A DNA stretch of 64,000 nt from Alnus glutinosa. Its lineage: Eukaryota; Streptophyta; Magnoliopsida; Fagales; Betulaceae. The stretch lies in the NCBI RefSeq assembly GCF_958979055.1, contig NC_084898.1, positions 754,001-818,000 on the forward strand, read 5' to 3'. The notes under the pieces were generated by a model. The model ran no database searches. It worked only from the letters and a program-made list of their open reading frames with translations, and was not told where the DNA came from. A program made the translations under genes and the position numbers. Positions 11,186-23,606 of the stretch are shown here, one piece after another. Position 1 is the first letter of the stretch. Every line of letters begins with the position of its first letter.

Positions 11186-13999
11186 TTAATTACACAAAAT
11201 AATTACACAAAATATATACAAATCTAAAGGGCGTCCCTGCGAAGCACGAGGTACCGTCCCAGGCGTGTTCTCGCCAACCGGCGATTGCTGCGCAAGGGAT
11301 GGTGTAGCGGGCGAAAGTGTAGCGACATAGGAGTGCTGGCTCAGCCGTCGTCCAATAGGCGACAACGTACCAACCGTTGTCGCATTACCTGGAAATAATA
11401 TAGACAATTAAAGTATATAATATTACCTGCAAAATTAAAGGGGAAATGAAAACAAATTGAAATTAATTTTGTCCTATACATAATATAAATCATACCTGCA
11501 GATGCACTACTAACTGACGACGTACTACCTACGTTTGCAGGTGAAGACTGAGCACCAAGACATGGTTGTGATACTCCCATTGAGGACATGAAGACCTCGA
11601 ACTGTTGCATGCGCTGCTCCATGGCGTCGAACTATTGCATGCGCTGCTCCAACGCGTCATTCCTCTCTCGCTCAGCCCGTAGCTCCGCTTGGATTTCTTC
11701 CATCTTCCGGGCGTGTTCGGCCCAATCCCGAGACGTGCCCTCAGATGGTCCCCCCCTGTGAGCAAGGCCAGTATGAGAAACATGTCCCCCGAACAGGTGT
11801 AACGTTCGGCCCAACCTGCCGAACCCTCCCCGCGCACTCAGGCCTCCCAACCGCCTGTTCGTACGCGTCGTTCGGTGCCCAACTCACCGTGTCTGCTGAG
11901 ACGCTCTGCGTGGCGGCTGGATCACTGGATAAACTTTGCGTCATCCTCTCTTGTACGTCGTCAACATGAAAAACTCATATACTAAATAATGACATATCAT
12001 ACATAATTTAGAAATATTAGTAAATTAGATCAGTAGCATACGCATAGGACCCGTGTACGTTCATTCAAGTAAGTGTCGTCCTTCCTTGTGTGGGTCTTCA
12101 CTAACGACGCGGCGCGAGTGGGGGGCGTGCCAGATGTACATGTCTGTGAAATATATAACAAACAGAGAGCGAGAAAATAGTGTAAAGAAAAAGAAAAACA
12201 ATTAGCAACAAATATTAAAAACATAAACATATATTTTTTTATACCTCCTCGTGATTAAATCTGGCATAACATTTGGATCCCGTACAATGGGGAAGGTCAT
12301 TCTGCTCCCGCAACCTCTTCATCCGTTCAGAGGTCGCCTACGCATTGAACATGAAAATAAAAATGTAAGCATTGACACACTTAAAGTAGTAATAAAATTA
12401 AATGAACTGTTATTAAAAAACCACAACATTTTTTTGTTATACAATTAAAGACCTACATACCCTTTTATGCTCAGTGCACCAATCGCTCAGCAGGAACTCT
12501 ACATCTGCTGCGTCATACTTCGCAAAAAAATTGTTCGGCACTCTCGCATGGATAATCTCGGGCGTGTCACCGTCTCGAATATCTAGCTTGGTTTTGAACC
12601 TCGACTTCCACGAGCGGTGCTTACGGCCAATATCATTCCACGCTTCCTGTTGTACCCTGCACTTGTCTATTGATACAGGTAGATAAAACTCCTCCTGCAC
12701 ATTCAATTTAAGCATTATAGGTTTAAAAACTTCAAGAAAAACATAATCTTAAGTTTAATTCAAATAAATAAATAAATTAGATTCATAAATATACCATCAG
12801 CGCATCCCACATAGCCTGTTTAATTTGCTTATCTACCTTCGCCCATTCGTCCTGCATATGAATGTAGGACCCGCTCCTGATAAACATGCCCTTAGCCCGC
12901 CTAAAACGGTTGCAGGCTCGTCCTACAGGTTGTAGAGCAGCATTGTACTGCAACACAACCTTCTTCCCCCTCGGGAGCACCCAGTTTTTCTCTGGGTCCT
13001 TAATTACCTCATAATATATGGTTCCGTCTGGGTTGTACCCTAATGAAAAAAATATACAACATTTAATTGGTTAACACTAAAAAACATAATTATAGAAACA
13101 AATTGTAAATTCAATTTATTTTTCTTTCAAACTTAATATTTATTTTTGGTAACATAATATGAGTTTTAAGGATGTCTAAATATGTACTTACCCATCAACC
13201 GAATCTGGTCAATCTGTATGTGCTGGGTCGCTGGGTCGCCTGCGACCTCCTCGCCAACCCCTCCCGCTGGTGGAGGCTGCTGATCATCATCTGAAAGCAT
13301 ATCCTGGGGACTATCGGGGGCCAACTGATCGGTACCCAACATCGCAATGTCCCCCTCATGGAGAATCTGGCTCTCCCCCAGATCTAGCATCTGACTCTCA
13401 TCAAAAAGTGGTACCTGGCTCTCTCCAGATATCGACCCCTGGCTCTCCCCAGATAAAGGCACCTGGCTCTCTCCAAGCCCCAGGCCCAGACTCGCTGCCG
13501 ATGCTGGCCTCTGTCTCAACCCATAATCTGGCCCTGCATCGCTGCCTATGCTGGCATGTGTCCCAACCCCACAACCGGCATCTGCATTTCCCCGGTCTGT
13601 GGCAGAGGAAACCTATCATCCTGTGTCTCACTTATCAGATCCACATGACATAGGTCCAGTATATGTATATGGAAAGTACGACGCATAACCATGTGGCCCC
13701 ATCCCCTCTCGCACCCACCATCGAGCCACGTTACCTGGTGGGGTGAACCCTATTTGAGATAATGTCGGTAGCTCCGAATATGGAGAATTAGAACATCTAG
13801 CTATGCTGGTCTGCCCGTGATCTGACGTGGGCACGGCCACCGTACCCGGCAACAATGGTCTGTAAGCGGCATCTGGGTGGTGTGGCCACGGCGCAGTATA
13901 TAATGCGGTTGAATCTGTGGGCGTGGTCATGGGGGGCACGGGTAGGCAGGGTGCCCGATATGCACAAGGAGGGGGTCTCTGGTCCATCGATAGCTGCAA
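11186..13999 (-). CDS. CACTA second gene with Transposase_24 domain
   Basis: Several minus-strand exons can be chained with GT-AG junctions: the first ends at 13192, then 13039-12795, 12694-12461, 12337-12245 and 12143-12051. The first exon has Glu-Ser-Gln rich repeats. The next ones carry the Transposase_24 (Ptta/En/Spm) signature: [11 protein letters not shown], then a basic exon with [12 protein letters not shown], then [13 protein letters not shown], then [14 protein letters not shown]. Further downstream (about 11949-11750) [14 protein letters not shown] resembles the end of this domain, and a short coiled-coil-like segment follows near 11700-11600. From family knowledge this is the accessory DNA-binding protein of CACTA elements. 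The junction after 12051 does not keep frame with a canonical splice, and the true start (13519, 13631 or 13999) is unclear. It may be intact or slightly broken. Confidence 0.65.
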
Positions 14000-14134
14000 A
14001 CAAATGTCGACAAATTAATTAAAATTTGTATTTTATATATTATTAATGAATATGCAAATTATACAATGAAATTTATGCAAATAAAAAAAAGTGTATTGAG
14101 TTCAAGCGAATTGTACCAACAATAAATATATCAA

Positions 14135-15762
14135 TCATTGTATCACGGGAGCTTCAATTGGATCAATGTCGGGTCTGTCGTACTCGAATTCATCATTCGT
14201 ATCGGGTAGGTCATCATTGGCTAGTACGAGCGGTACACACTCATGGTAGGTTGTACCTGCCTCATTACTCTCTTTCCCCTGCCCAACGTCGTACACGTTG
14301 CGTGGTTTGGTCCTAACTGCACAAACCCAATTTGGGTTCCTTCCATCTTCGACGTAGAATACTTGATCTACCTGAAATGTAAGCACGTACGGCTCGTCCT
14401 TCATCAGTTTTCCCCTGTGGACGAGGTGATTGAAGTTGACAAACACTAGGCCATACTCGTCTATTCTGAATCCTCTGTCCATCGTGGGGTCTGCCCAATT
14501 GCACTTAAATAGGACGTACGTAGTCTTGTCATAGTACTCGACCTCAACTATATTGGTTAACTGCCCGTAGTACGTTTCGCCTTCAACGGTTGGAACACAT
14601 ACGCCACTGTTCTGAGTCCTCCTTCCCACATCATGGGCAAGCGTGCGGAACAATTTCACATTTATCACGTACCTGTTGTACTTAACTGCTGTCTCATTTA
14701 GACCTCTACAACGCATAACCAATTTGTGGCCCAATTCCTCCCTACGTTGATCGTCCAGGCCATCGACCTATGTTATAATTTAAATTATTAAAGATCACAT
14801 TGGTTAATTACACTGAACACGCATAAATTTTGCCAATTTCAAAATTACCACTATTTTCTTACATATTCACGGTACCATTCACAGAACTGCTCATGATGTT
14901 GTGCTTCAATAAGAGCCTCCGTAATGCTACCCCTAGTGCATGATCGCCTAAGCGCGTCTTTGTGCATCCTACATTCAGCGTATACAATTATGTAATAATT
15001 GTTATTAATAATTTTATTCGAATTCTGTTAAATATATAAACACTACTTACATCCGCAAATTGTGAAACTCTTCTGAGTTGAACACAATATAACGATGAAT
15101 CTGGTGCATTGTCAATCGGTTCAGGGTAACTCGCGTGCCCGCCCCCTTGGATCCATCAGGATTTCTCTGAGGTCTGTTGTAGACTGTTGGTGCGTTATCC
15201 AGATACCTTGAACATAACGTTACCAGCTCGGTCACTATGTACCCTTCTGCAATGCACCCCTCAAGAGCCGCTTTATTGCGTAGAATAGACTTGAAACTTC
15301 CAAGACTCCTGGGGTACACACATACACGACATTTTTTTTGTCGTCAATTATGGAACCAATTAAATCAAAATATATATGTATATATTACGTGAAATTTTAC
15401 CTCTCTGCCGGGTACATCCACCTATACTGCAAGGGTCCGCCGAGTCTACACTCGCGCACAAGATGCACGACCAAGTGGACCATGCTGGTAAAAAACCCTG
15501 GAGGAAATACCTGTTCTAGCTTGCACAAAGTGATACAGACGTCACCTTGCAGTCGGTCCATCTCTTCTTGTGATAGCTTGGTTGAGTATATACCTCTAAA
15601 AAATGCAGAAATCTCCACAAAACTTTATCTGGCAATGATTGACGCAATGCAATTGGGAGAAGCTGTTGTATCAGTATGTGGCTATCATGGCTCTTCAACC
15701 CGGAAATTGTACGGTCCTTGAACCAAACACACTGTGAAATGTTCGAGGCGTATCCGTCCTAA
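14135..15762 (-). pseudogene. TNP2 relic: DUF4218 then DUF4216, catalytic part lost
   Basis: From 15762 down, the translation reads DGYASNISQCVWFKDR, then SGLKSHDSHILIQQLLPIAL, and in a shifted frame from about 15618 FFRGIYSTKL and VFPPGFFTSMVHLVVHLV up to YRWMYPAER. That is the DUF4218 signature. A GT-AG intron follows and the next exon, from about 15310, has SLGSFKSILRNKAALEGCIA and CSRYLD. The exon 14734-14135 has NSGVCV, YYGQLTNIVEVEYY, VLFKCNWAD and VVRTKPR-like AVRTKPRNVYD, which is DUF4216. A frameshift near 15625 breaks the first exon. Coding begins right after an acceptor-like TAG at 15763. Nothing upstream of it, on either strand, resembles the Transposase_21 domain that should precede it. 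Confidence 0.85.
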
Positions 15763-16825
15763 GTGTACGTATATACTATACTATATATGTACATATACCC
15801 TAACCCTAGGTATATTTAATATATATGTACATAAACCCTAACCCTAGGTATATTTAATATATATGTACATAAACCCTAACCCTAAGTGTATCATGTGTAT
15901 GTACTATATATAGCTATAAACCCTAACCGTAAGTGTATGTACTACATATGTACATAAACCCTAACCCTAGGTGTATGTATTATATATGTACATAAACCCT
16001 AAGTGTATACTATATATAATTATAAACTCTAACTCTAAGTGTATGTACTATATATAGCCATAAACTCTAACCCTAAGTGTATGTACTATATATAGCTATA
16101 AACCCTAACCGTAAGTATATGTACTATATATGTACATAAACTCTAACCCTAGGTGTATGTATTATATATGTACATAAACCCTAAGTGTATACTATATATA
16201 ATTATAAACTCTAACTCTAAGTGTATGTACTATATATAGCCATAAACTCTAACCCTAAGTGTATGTACTATATATAGCTATAAACCCTAACCGTAAGTAT
16301 ATGTACTATATATGTACATAAACCCTAATCCTAAGTGTATGTATTATATATGTACATAAACCCTAACCCTAGGTATATTTAATATATATGTACATAAACC
16401 CTAATCCTAAGTATATTTAATATATATGTACATAAACACTAATCCTAAGTGTATGTACTATATATAGCTATAAACTCTAACCCTAAGTGTATGTACTATA
16501 TATAACTATAAACCTTAACCCTAAGTGTATGTACTATATATAGCTATAAACTCTAACCGTAAGTGTATGTACTATATATGTACATGTTCGCCTAACCCTA
16601 GGTATGTGTACTATATATGTATATAAACCCTAACTCTAAGTGTATGTACTATATATAGCTATAAACCCTAACCCAAAGTATATGTACTATATATATCTAT
16701 AAACTCTAACCATAAGTGTATGTATTATATATAGTCATAAACCCTAACCCTAAGTGCATATACTTGATATAGCCATAAACTCTAATCCTAAGTGTATATG
16801 ACTATATATATATAATTTTTATTCC
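15763..16825. repeat. Telomere-like tandem array, block 1
   Basis: Degenerate tandem units of roughly 38-40 bp alternate a telomere-like part (TAAACCCTAACCCTAAGTGT) and an AT part (ATGTACTATATATAGC). Units vary and some carry only one CCCTAA. Longer blocks also repeat: two stretches near 16000-16140 and 16180-16320 are nearly identical. The array lies wholly inside the CACTA element, directly upstream of the TNP2 relic. Confidence 0.9.
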
Positions 16826-17334
16826 CCTTTTTTTTGTTGGAAAATTTAATATTGTATTTATAAAACCCACATATAGTACATAAATTCAATGATCGATTTA
16901 CACATCTCTTGTACAAACATGGATAAGAGATGTGTAAGAGAATAAAATTAAACATTTCTCTTTAAAGAATGAGAAAAATCAACATTTAGCTTTTTAATTT
17001 TTAATTTTGTAATTGTTTGAGGAGATTCTCTTTTTAACTTTATTGAATAAAATTCGACTTAAACGCCGTAAAAACTATAAGATATACGCTATAGTTTTTT
17101 TCATTTTTCCAACTGTTTAGATTTAATATCACAATCTTTCTCATACAAATTTAGGGTAAATATACTGTAGTTTTTTGTAACAGCACATAAGCCAAATTCA
17201 TTTGAATTTCTATAATATCGGAACAATCTAATTATAATCAATCTAAGATTTAATATTATATTTAAAAGTGTACAATAATGACACGTGAAAATTATATTGA
17301 CATTATTATTCATAAAATGTAAAATCAATTAAAT

Positions 17335-18020
17335 TATAACCCATAGCCCTAAGTGTATATATTATATATACCTATAAACCCTAAAACCCCTAACCCAAAG
17401 TGTATATACTATATATAGCGATAAACCCTAACCATAAGTATATATATTATATATAGCTATAAACTCTAACCCTAAGTGTATATACTATATATATCGATAA
17501 ACCTTAACCCTAAGTATATATACTATATAGCAATATAGCTATAAATCCTAACCCTAAGTGTATATACTATATATAGCCATAAACCCTAACCCTAAATGTA
17601 TGTACTATATATAGTCATTGACCTAATTAAGTGTATATACTATATATAGCTATAAACCTTAAGTGTAAATATTATATATAGCTATAAACCTTAATCCTAA
17701 GTGTATATATTATATATATCGATAAACCCTAACCTTAAGTATATATACTATATATAGCTATAAACCCTAGCCCTAAGTGTATATACTATATATAGCTATA
17801 AACCCTAACCCTAAATGTATGTACTATATATAGCCATAAACCCTAAGTGTATGTTTTATATATAGCCATAAACCCTAAGTGTATGTACTATATATAGCCA
17901 TAAACCCTAAGTGTATGTACTATATAAGGGACTAAACCATAAGTATCTAATTTATTATGTAGCACAAAACCCTCAAAATAATTGCATTTACTATATATAG
18001 CCATAAATAGCAAGGTTAGG
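17335..18020. repeat. Telomere-like tandem array, block 2
   Basis: The same AAACCCTAACCCTAAGTGT plus TATATACTATATATAGC units resume after about 500 bp of AT-rich DNA and decay toward 18020. Here the AT part more often reads GTATATACTATATATAG. A small remnant is seen to about 18200. Confidence 0.85.
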
Positions 18021-18486
18021 GTATATATATACAAGTCATTATAAATGTATATAGTTTCTAAACCGTTTACATGCATGCATATCTATATATATAGTATTAA
18101 TTATAGGTTTTTTAACTTTGTTATGACCTTAATTTTTTTTTTTTTATGTTTCTAAACGTAGATAGTGTACAAAACTAAACCCTAATTTAAACTATTTGGT
18201 TTAATTATATATATAGCACCAAATTTGGTTTAATTATACATATAGTACAATATGTAAATTAGGTTAAGGTTTACGTTCTTATCAGTATACCATATATATA
18301 TAAATAAGGAACCTAAAAAACATAAACTCCAAATATAGAATTTACATATTGCATATGCTATGTACACCGTAATTTCACAGATTTATATAGTTAATAAGAT
18401 AAGAAGTTTTTTTTTATTTTTTTTTTTAAATGAACACAAAACCTATTTTGTTTTTTTTTTTAATATATATTTGGAAATAAATAACA

Positions 18487-18733
18487 GTTGGCCACGTGTA
18501 ATAATACACGTGTCCAATTGGACGCGTGTATTTGCGTCTACCTGGACACGTGTCCAATTGGACACGTGTATTTTATACACGCGTTTACTTGGACACGTGT
18601 ATTTTATACACGTGTCCAATTGGGGTGTTTATACAACTAGCCACGCCGTCAAAAAGACACGTGGCTAATTGGATGCCTATCTACAGTAACCGGTACTGTA
18701 GACACGCATCCAAATGTAGGGTTTTTTGTAGTG
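18487..18733 (-). repeat. Right terminal and subterminal repeats of the CACTA element
   Basis: Palindromic modules such as GGACACGTGTCCAATTGG carry about seven CACGTG hexamers before the terminus TTTTTTGTAGTG. A GGTTACTGTAG-type inverted pair lies just inside the end (near 18685-18705). Confidence 0.85.
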
Positions 18734-18736
18734 TAC

Positions 18737-21700
18737 CTCGAGTAGCTTAAGATGCAGAACCTACCTACTTAGGACAAGTGGACCCTGCAACTTCCCTCCC
18801 TTAAGACAAAAATTCGAGCAGTCTAGCAGCTTATACCGAGTTAAAGAAAATCCTTCCAATTAACACGCTAGTTTGGAAGAAAACTTTTCTCCAACCAGTC
18901 ATATCTTGGTGTTGGTGATGGAACGATTATACACAAGGTATTGGCTTTACTGAACTTAAATACGATAGTCACTTAACATGAACCACTAGTAGATAAGCAC
19001 GTGAAATGCACGTGGATGGAAAGCAACTAATGGTACTTGATGAAAAGAACCATACATGGCAATCACTTTGTCCATCACCCCCGGCATAGATTGATCTTGC
19101 TGTCTGTTTTTGTATGAGATATCTTGTTAGGTCCAAATCAAAACTCCAGGCCAGAAAGAAGATCTTTGGGATTCCATTAATCATAAGTAAAATCCATATT
19201 TTAGTATGATCGTTATCCTTTGCCTTGGCTCGGTGCATTTGTCCTAATTGCACCTTCCAAGCATCCATGAAAGATCGGCTTTAAAATATAAGATTCGAGT
19301 GCTGTTTGAGTGCTACAAGCTAATGTGTCGGTCAACGTGATACTTATTACGTCAGTTATTAAACAGTTAAATTTACCTGTTAAATTGTGTCGTTTAATTT
19401 TTTCACCTTTCAAATATTATCGCGTGAATTTGTAAAAAAAAAAAACAAAATTATAGTGAAAGATGTAGCACACGAGAGCATTTTCGATAAGATACAAATA
19501 ATAAGATTGAGTAAGATTTGGAAAACATATATCTTCTATAAATGCGTTGGGGTATCTTCATATGACAAATGATGAGCCTGCTGATGCTATGCGTGAAAAA
19601 CATTGATAGATTCTTTTTTAGATAAGGCTAATTAATTGTGGTTGCAAAGAAAGAGTGGTGAATATTATAAATGTATTTTTATATACCATCAAATAATTTT
19701 TATAAATTGCACTAATCAAGTAAATAGTAAACCATGGTTATGGTTTGATTTAATGTTGGGGAGTCCACCCCTTTTCATTATTTAGATTAACCATTTTTTC
19801 TTCCTTTCGAATAAAAAATGGGACGGATGCTTCATTGAAATCATTTCCCTTATTCAATTAGATTTTTTTTTTTTTTTTGGCATAATATCATTTTCTTGAT
19901 TTCTCAAGGGATGATGATCGAGTACAATTTGTTGTCTGTATTACATACAATTTAGATAGTAAATGAAAGAGTGCCCAATGAGGCATATCTGCCCGATGTG
20001 TGAGCAACTTGAGCATCTTCTCAATCAAACAAGTGACTCACATTAGTCACTCTCTCATTAATTGTTCCTATTGCATCCAATACGAACAGATAATTACACC
20101 TGATCTAAATCTATCGATGTGATTAACATTTATTAGATCTTTATGGCTTTCCATTTTCTTAAAGCTCAATCAATTAAGGATCATATCCATTAAAGCTAAA
20201 TATGCTCATTTAGCACCACTCATTGGTGTGGTCAAAGAGAATCTATGATAGGAAGAATGGTCGGATATGTAATCATGATGAATATAGTTTGAGAACGCCA
20301 TCATCAATGACGAATTTCGATTTTCTGAACTATTTCCTAATTATTTCTTGAATAATAATATTCACGTGGCAAACGTATGGTCGTACATAAGATTGAGCAT
20401 TGACGTCAGAAAGTTGAGTGAAATTTGAGATTTCACACGTTTCTTGAAAGGTATAAGCAAATGATTATTTAATTTTTTTTTTATTACTAAATTGTATCAT
20501 TTTAGATCATATGGCTTTTTCACAGAATCAAATTTAGTGATATGACGTGAACAATTGATATATATATATATAAGAGAAAATACAACATGGGATAAAAATA
20601 GACAATTTAAAATGTAATACATCAAAAAAAAAGGGGGACAAATTGGGCACATGATTGATTTTTCATTTTAGTTTGTGAATGCTAGAATATGTGCCTGTCT
20701 TGTGGGTGACCATGCCCACTTTCAATTGTCAGTCAAATGGCTAATATTGATTTGGGTGGAATATTCAAGAGAAATCTTGCTGCAATCATTTTAAGATAAA
20801 TTTTTTTGAAGAGAGTGAATAATGCTACCGACGATCTTATTTCATTCGCTCTTCTTTATTTTTTTGATATGATACTGTTACGTTAGACAAAAAAGATTTA
20901 TCATCCTATCTTCTGGTCGGCCACCAAATCGTATCAAAAGTGGGGTGATCACCTCCAAAAGTTTCTACTCATGAGAAAGGCTAGGCATATTATTATTATT
21001 ATTATTATTTTTTTAATTTTTGGCTAATATAACAGTATCACGTCATACTACCACATCAATCAATTTTTTGAAGGGATTAACATGATAGTGAGAATAAAAT
21101 GAGAGTGTCTCTAGCATATTCCTTAGAGAAGTAGTTGGGGGTCTTTGGCCATGATTATGTTGTAACATGGAAGTGTAGTGTAATATTCAACAGCAATTTT
21201 GCTGACTGAATGATACCATTTCTAAGAATAATGGAGATTTTATTATTATTATTTTAATTTTAGACAAACTCCATAAGTGGTTCATGATTTATGTTTCAAA
21301 ATGGAATGGAAGAAATGCAATGGTTCTTTTTCGTTAGTTGTTCTTATTTTGATGCTGTAAGAGTGTAAGTGGAAGAGTACTCAAGATGCTGGCTATTATT
21401 CTAAGGACATATCTTTCTTATCCTGTTTAAGTAAGGATTCTTGTCTTGGACTCTATCAAAATAAGGAAAGCTTAAGGTGCTTCTGCTTCTCTTCTTTCCA
21501 CTAAATTTTATATGAAATGATGGATAAATTGAAAATAAGCTTTTCTAGTTTAATGGAATTAATGGTATTACCAATTCACTACAAGATTAAAGCTTGGAAA
21601 ATCCTTGTGATACTACAACTTTTTACTGTAATTTCTTTACAAATTGATGTAACAGTCAACATGGTATTGTCACGTCAGCTACAATTAAATTTAATTATTT

Positions 21701-23606
21701 AATGACTATCGTGGTAAGTGTTACATTAACGATAATCAAATTTAATTGTTAAGCGACTGATGTAGTAAGTGCCACGTAAACTGCCACGTCGCTTTACAAA
21801 AATTTTGTAATAAAAATTATAGTACTTCTAAACGCACTCTATTAGGTTCGGCATCTCTAAGTGTCCTAGGTTCCCACATTAAACCCCATAACTAAAGACT
21901 ATGGCCTCTAGGCTAGCAATTCATCAGGAACAAATAAAATGCTAGGCTGGTTATGCCCTTTAATATCAACTGAAAAAAGACATTTGTATCCCCAAAGCAT
22001 GACAATTCATAAGTTAGGATCTCTTTCCAATGGGGGTATGACTGGTTTGATGATTCTATTATTTCATTTATAACTAGATGGCAATATAGACAAAGTTTTT
22101 CTTTTAAATTGGGTAAAGAGAAATTCTTCGAATTTAGTTTATTAAATTAACATCTATCTTTAGAACAAAATATATGTGAGAATCACGTATTATATTAATC
22201 CTAATAAAAATGTATGTGAGAATGAGATAATGTAGTAACATGTGTCGGTTTAATGGACCGGATTGAAAGAAATCCTCCTATCGAATTTGGTGGAAGACTT
22301 TATTTGTGCTCAATCAATCCCCTCACCTCTTATGGCCTTTTGTGGAGAGACCAAGTGCTGGCCCATTATGCTGGCTAGGCACAGGAAGTTGTGTTTGGCA
22401 GGGCTACGTACCACACCTAACTCAGATTTAACTAATGGGCTTAGCCCAAACTAGTGCACCCAATTTCCAGGGGTCTGACAAAGATGTGTTTGAGAGCCCA
22501 TAAGGAGGACTAGTTTTTGATCCACTTGAGAAAAATAAGTGAACTAGATTTGAATTACTATAATGAGGAAAAATTCCTAGGGGATGTTTGGATTTATTTA
22601 TATCAATCCAATTAAATTTGTGCAACAACAGAAGGACTTTTTGGATTTATAGTTTCAAAATATACGATTTAAAAAAATCAGTTCTTTCAGCAATTTTGCA
22701 ATCCGAAATATATGAATTGCAATGATTATGAGATTTTAAGCAAGTGTTTACATAATCTTTCTTCTTTCTGCTTCTTTTGCTTAGGCTGTGCCCATATAAT
22801 CCTTTATACTAGAGACCAGTGTTAAAGGCATTCCCTCAAATTGCTTGACTTTGATTGAGCAACCATTTCCCTTTTCTTCAACTTCAAGCTCCCATTTCAC
22901 CTTCCTTTAATATTTACAAATATTAGATAGTTGTATCCTCGTAACTGTGAGGCAACTCATCAGCAATGTTGGAAATGGACCATGCGCAAAAGGGCAATTT
23001 TCTATTTAGTGTACCACTTAATAAGTCCTCGAGAAGTGGGCTTGAAGTTGTATTTACAATATCTTAAACCCTGCCATTTGGATTACTGACATCCCGTTAT
23101 TCTTGATGGCTCAAAAAAGTGTGTCCAACAGTGAGGGTTATGAAATCAAATCCGTTAGATCATGAACCTCTCCTCTAACCAACAACCCGCAGAAAACACT
23201 TTATAAAGAGAAGGAAATTTGATCATTCAGATGTATGTTCAATTCTAGCCAAACACTCTCGTTCTTCTACTTTCTTTGACCCCGTTGGACCCTAGGTGAG
23301 ACATTTTGAGCTTGACCTTCCTTGTTTTTGTAGGTAGTCTTATTTGAGGATTTGGTGATCTGGAAATAAGACATTTAAAAGTGCACAAAAGAAGTTTAAT
23401 TTGGGGAATTGAAGCTCGATTATTTATATACAATAGGTGATTGAGTAAAACATTACACTGTTCAGAGGAAAACTATTACTTAACATCCACAGCTGAAATG
23501 ACAGACTGGAAGCACCCATTATATATAAACATGAACAACGACCAACGTACAACAGAATAACTCCAAGGCAGATTATTCTAGCAATGGGGCAGAAGAAAAT
23601 GGTCGA
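18737..23606. other. Intergenic, no supported gene
   Basis: The region is AT-rich with short (TTA)n near 20990 and 21240 and a T-run near 19865, which could be the poly-A end of a minus-strand retroposon. A possible foldback lies at about 20815-21125, where ends containing AATGCTA and TAGCATATT face each other, but I found no target duplication. The stretch 22250-22450 is less AT-rich without any recognisable product. Confidence 0.4.

Larger units (their letters stand above)
10616..18733 (-). mobile_element. CACTA (En/Spm-type) transposon, about 8.1 kb, defective
   Basis: The element begins CACTACAAAAATTC and ends TTTTTTGTAGTG, giving 11-bp perfect inverted ends CACTACAAAAA. It is flanked by a 3-bp duplication, TAC at 10613-10615 and TAC at 18734-18736. 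These are the hallmarks of CACTA transposons. Subterminal palindromes containing CACGTG fill the first 340 and last 250 bases. Genes inside run on the minus strand: a TNP2 relic (DUF4218, then DUF4216) followed by a Transposase_24 gene, the usual CACTA order. The catalytic Transposase_21 part of TNP2 is missing. In its place lies 2.3 kb of telomere-like tandem DNA. The element therefore could not supply its own transposase, although its ends look usable by a related autonomous copy. Confidence 0.92.

Noticed and set aside
13270..13653. A 127-residue + strand open frame
   Set aside because: It is antisense to the Ser-Gln rich exon of the CACTA Transposase_24 gene.
15763..18020. A chromosome end or true telomere
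   Set aside because: The CCCTAA units are degenerate, interspersed with AT-rich DNA, and enclosed between the two ends of a CACTA element with ordinary genes on both sides.
15763..18020. A CRISPR-like array of repeats and spacers
   Set aside because: Units are contiguous and variable with no unique spacers, and the host is a plant.
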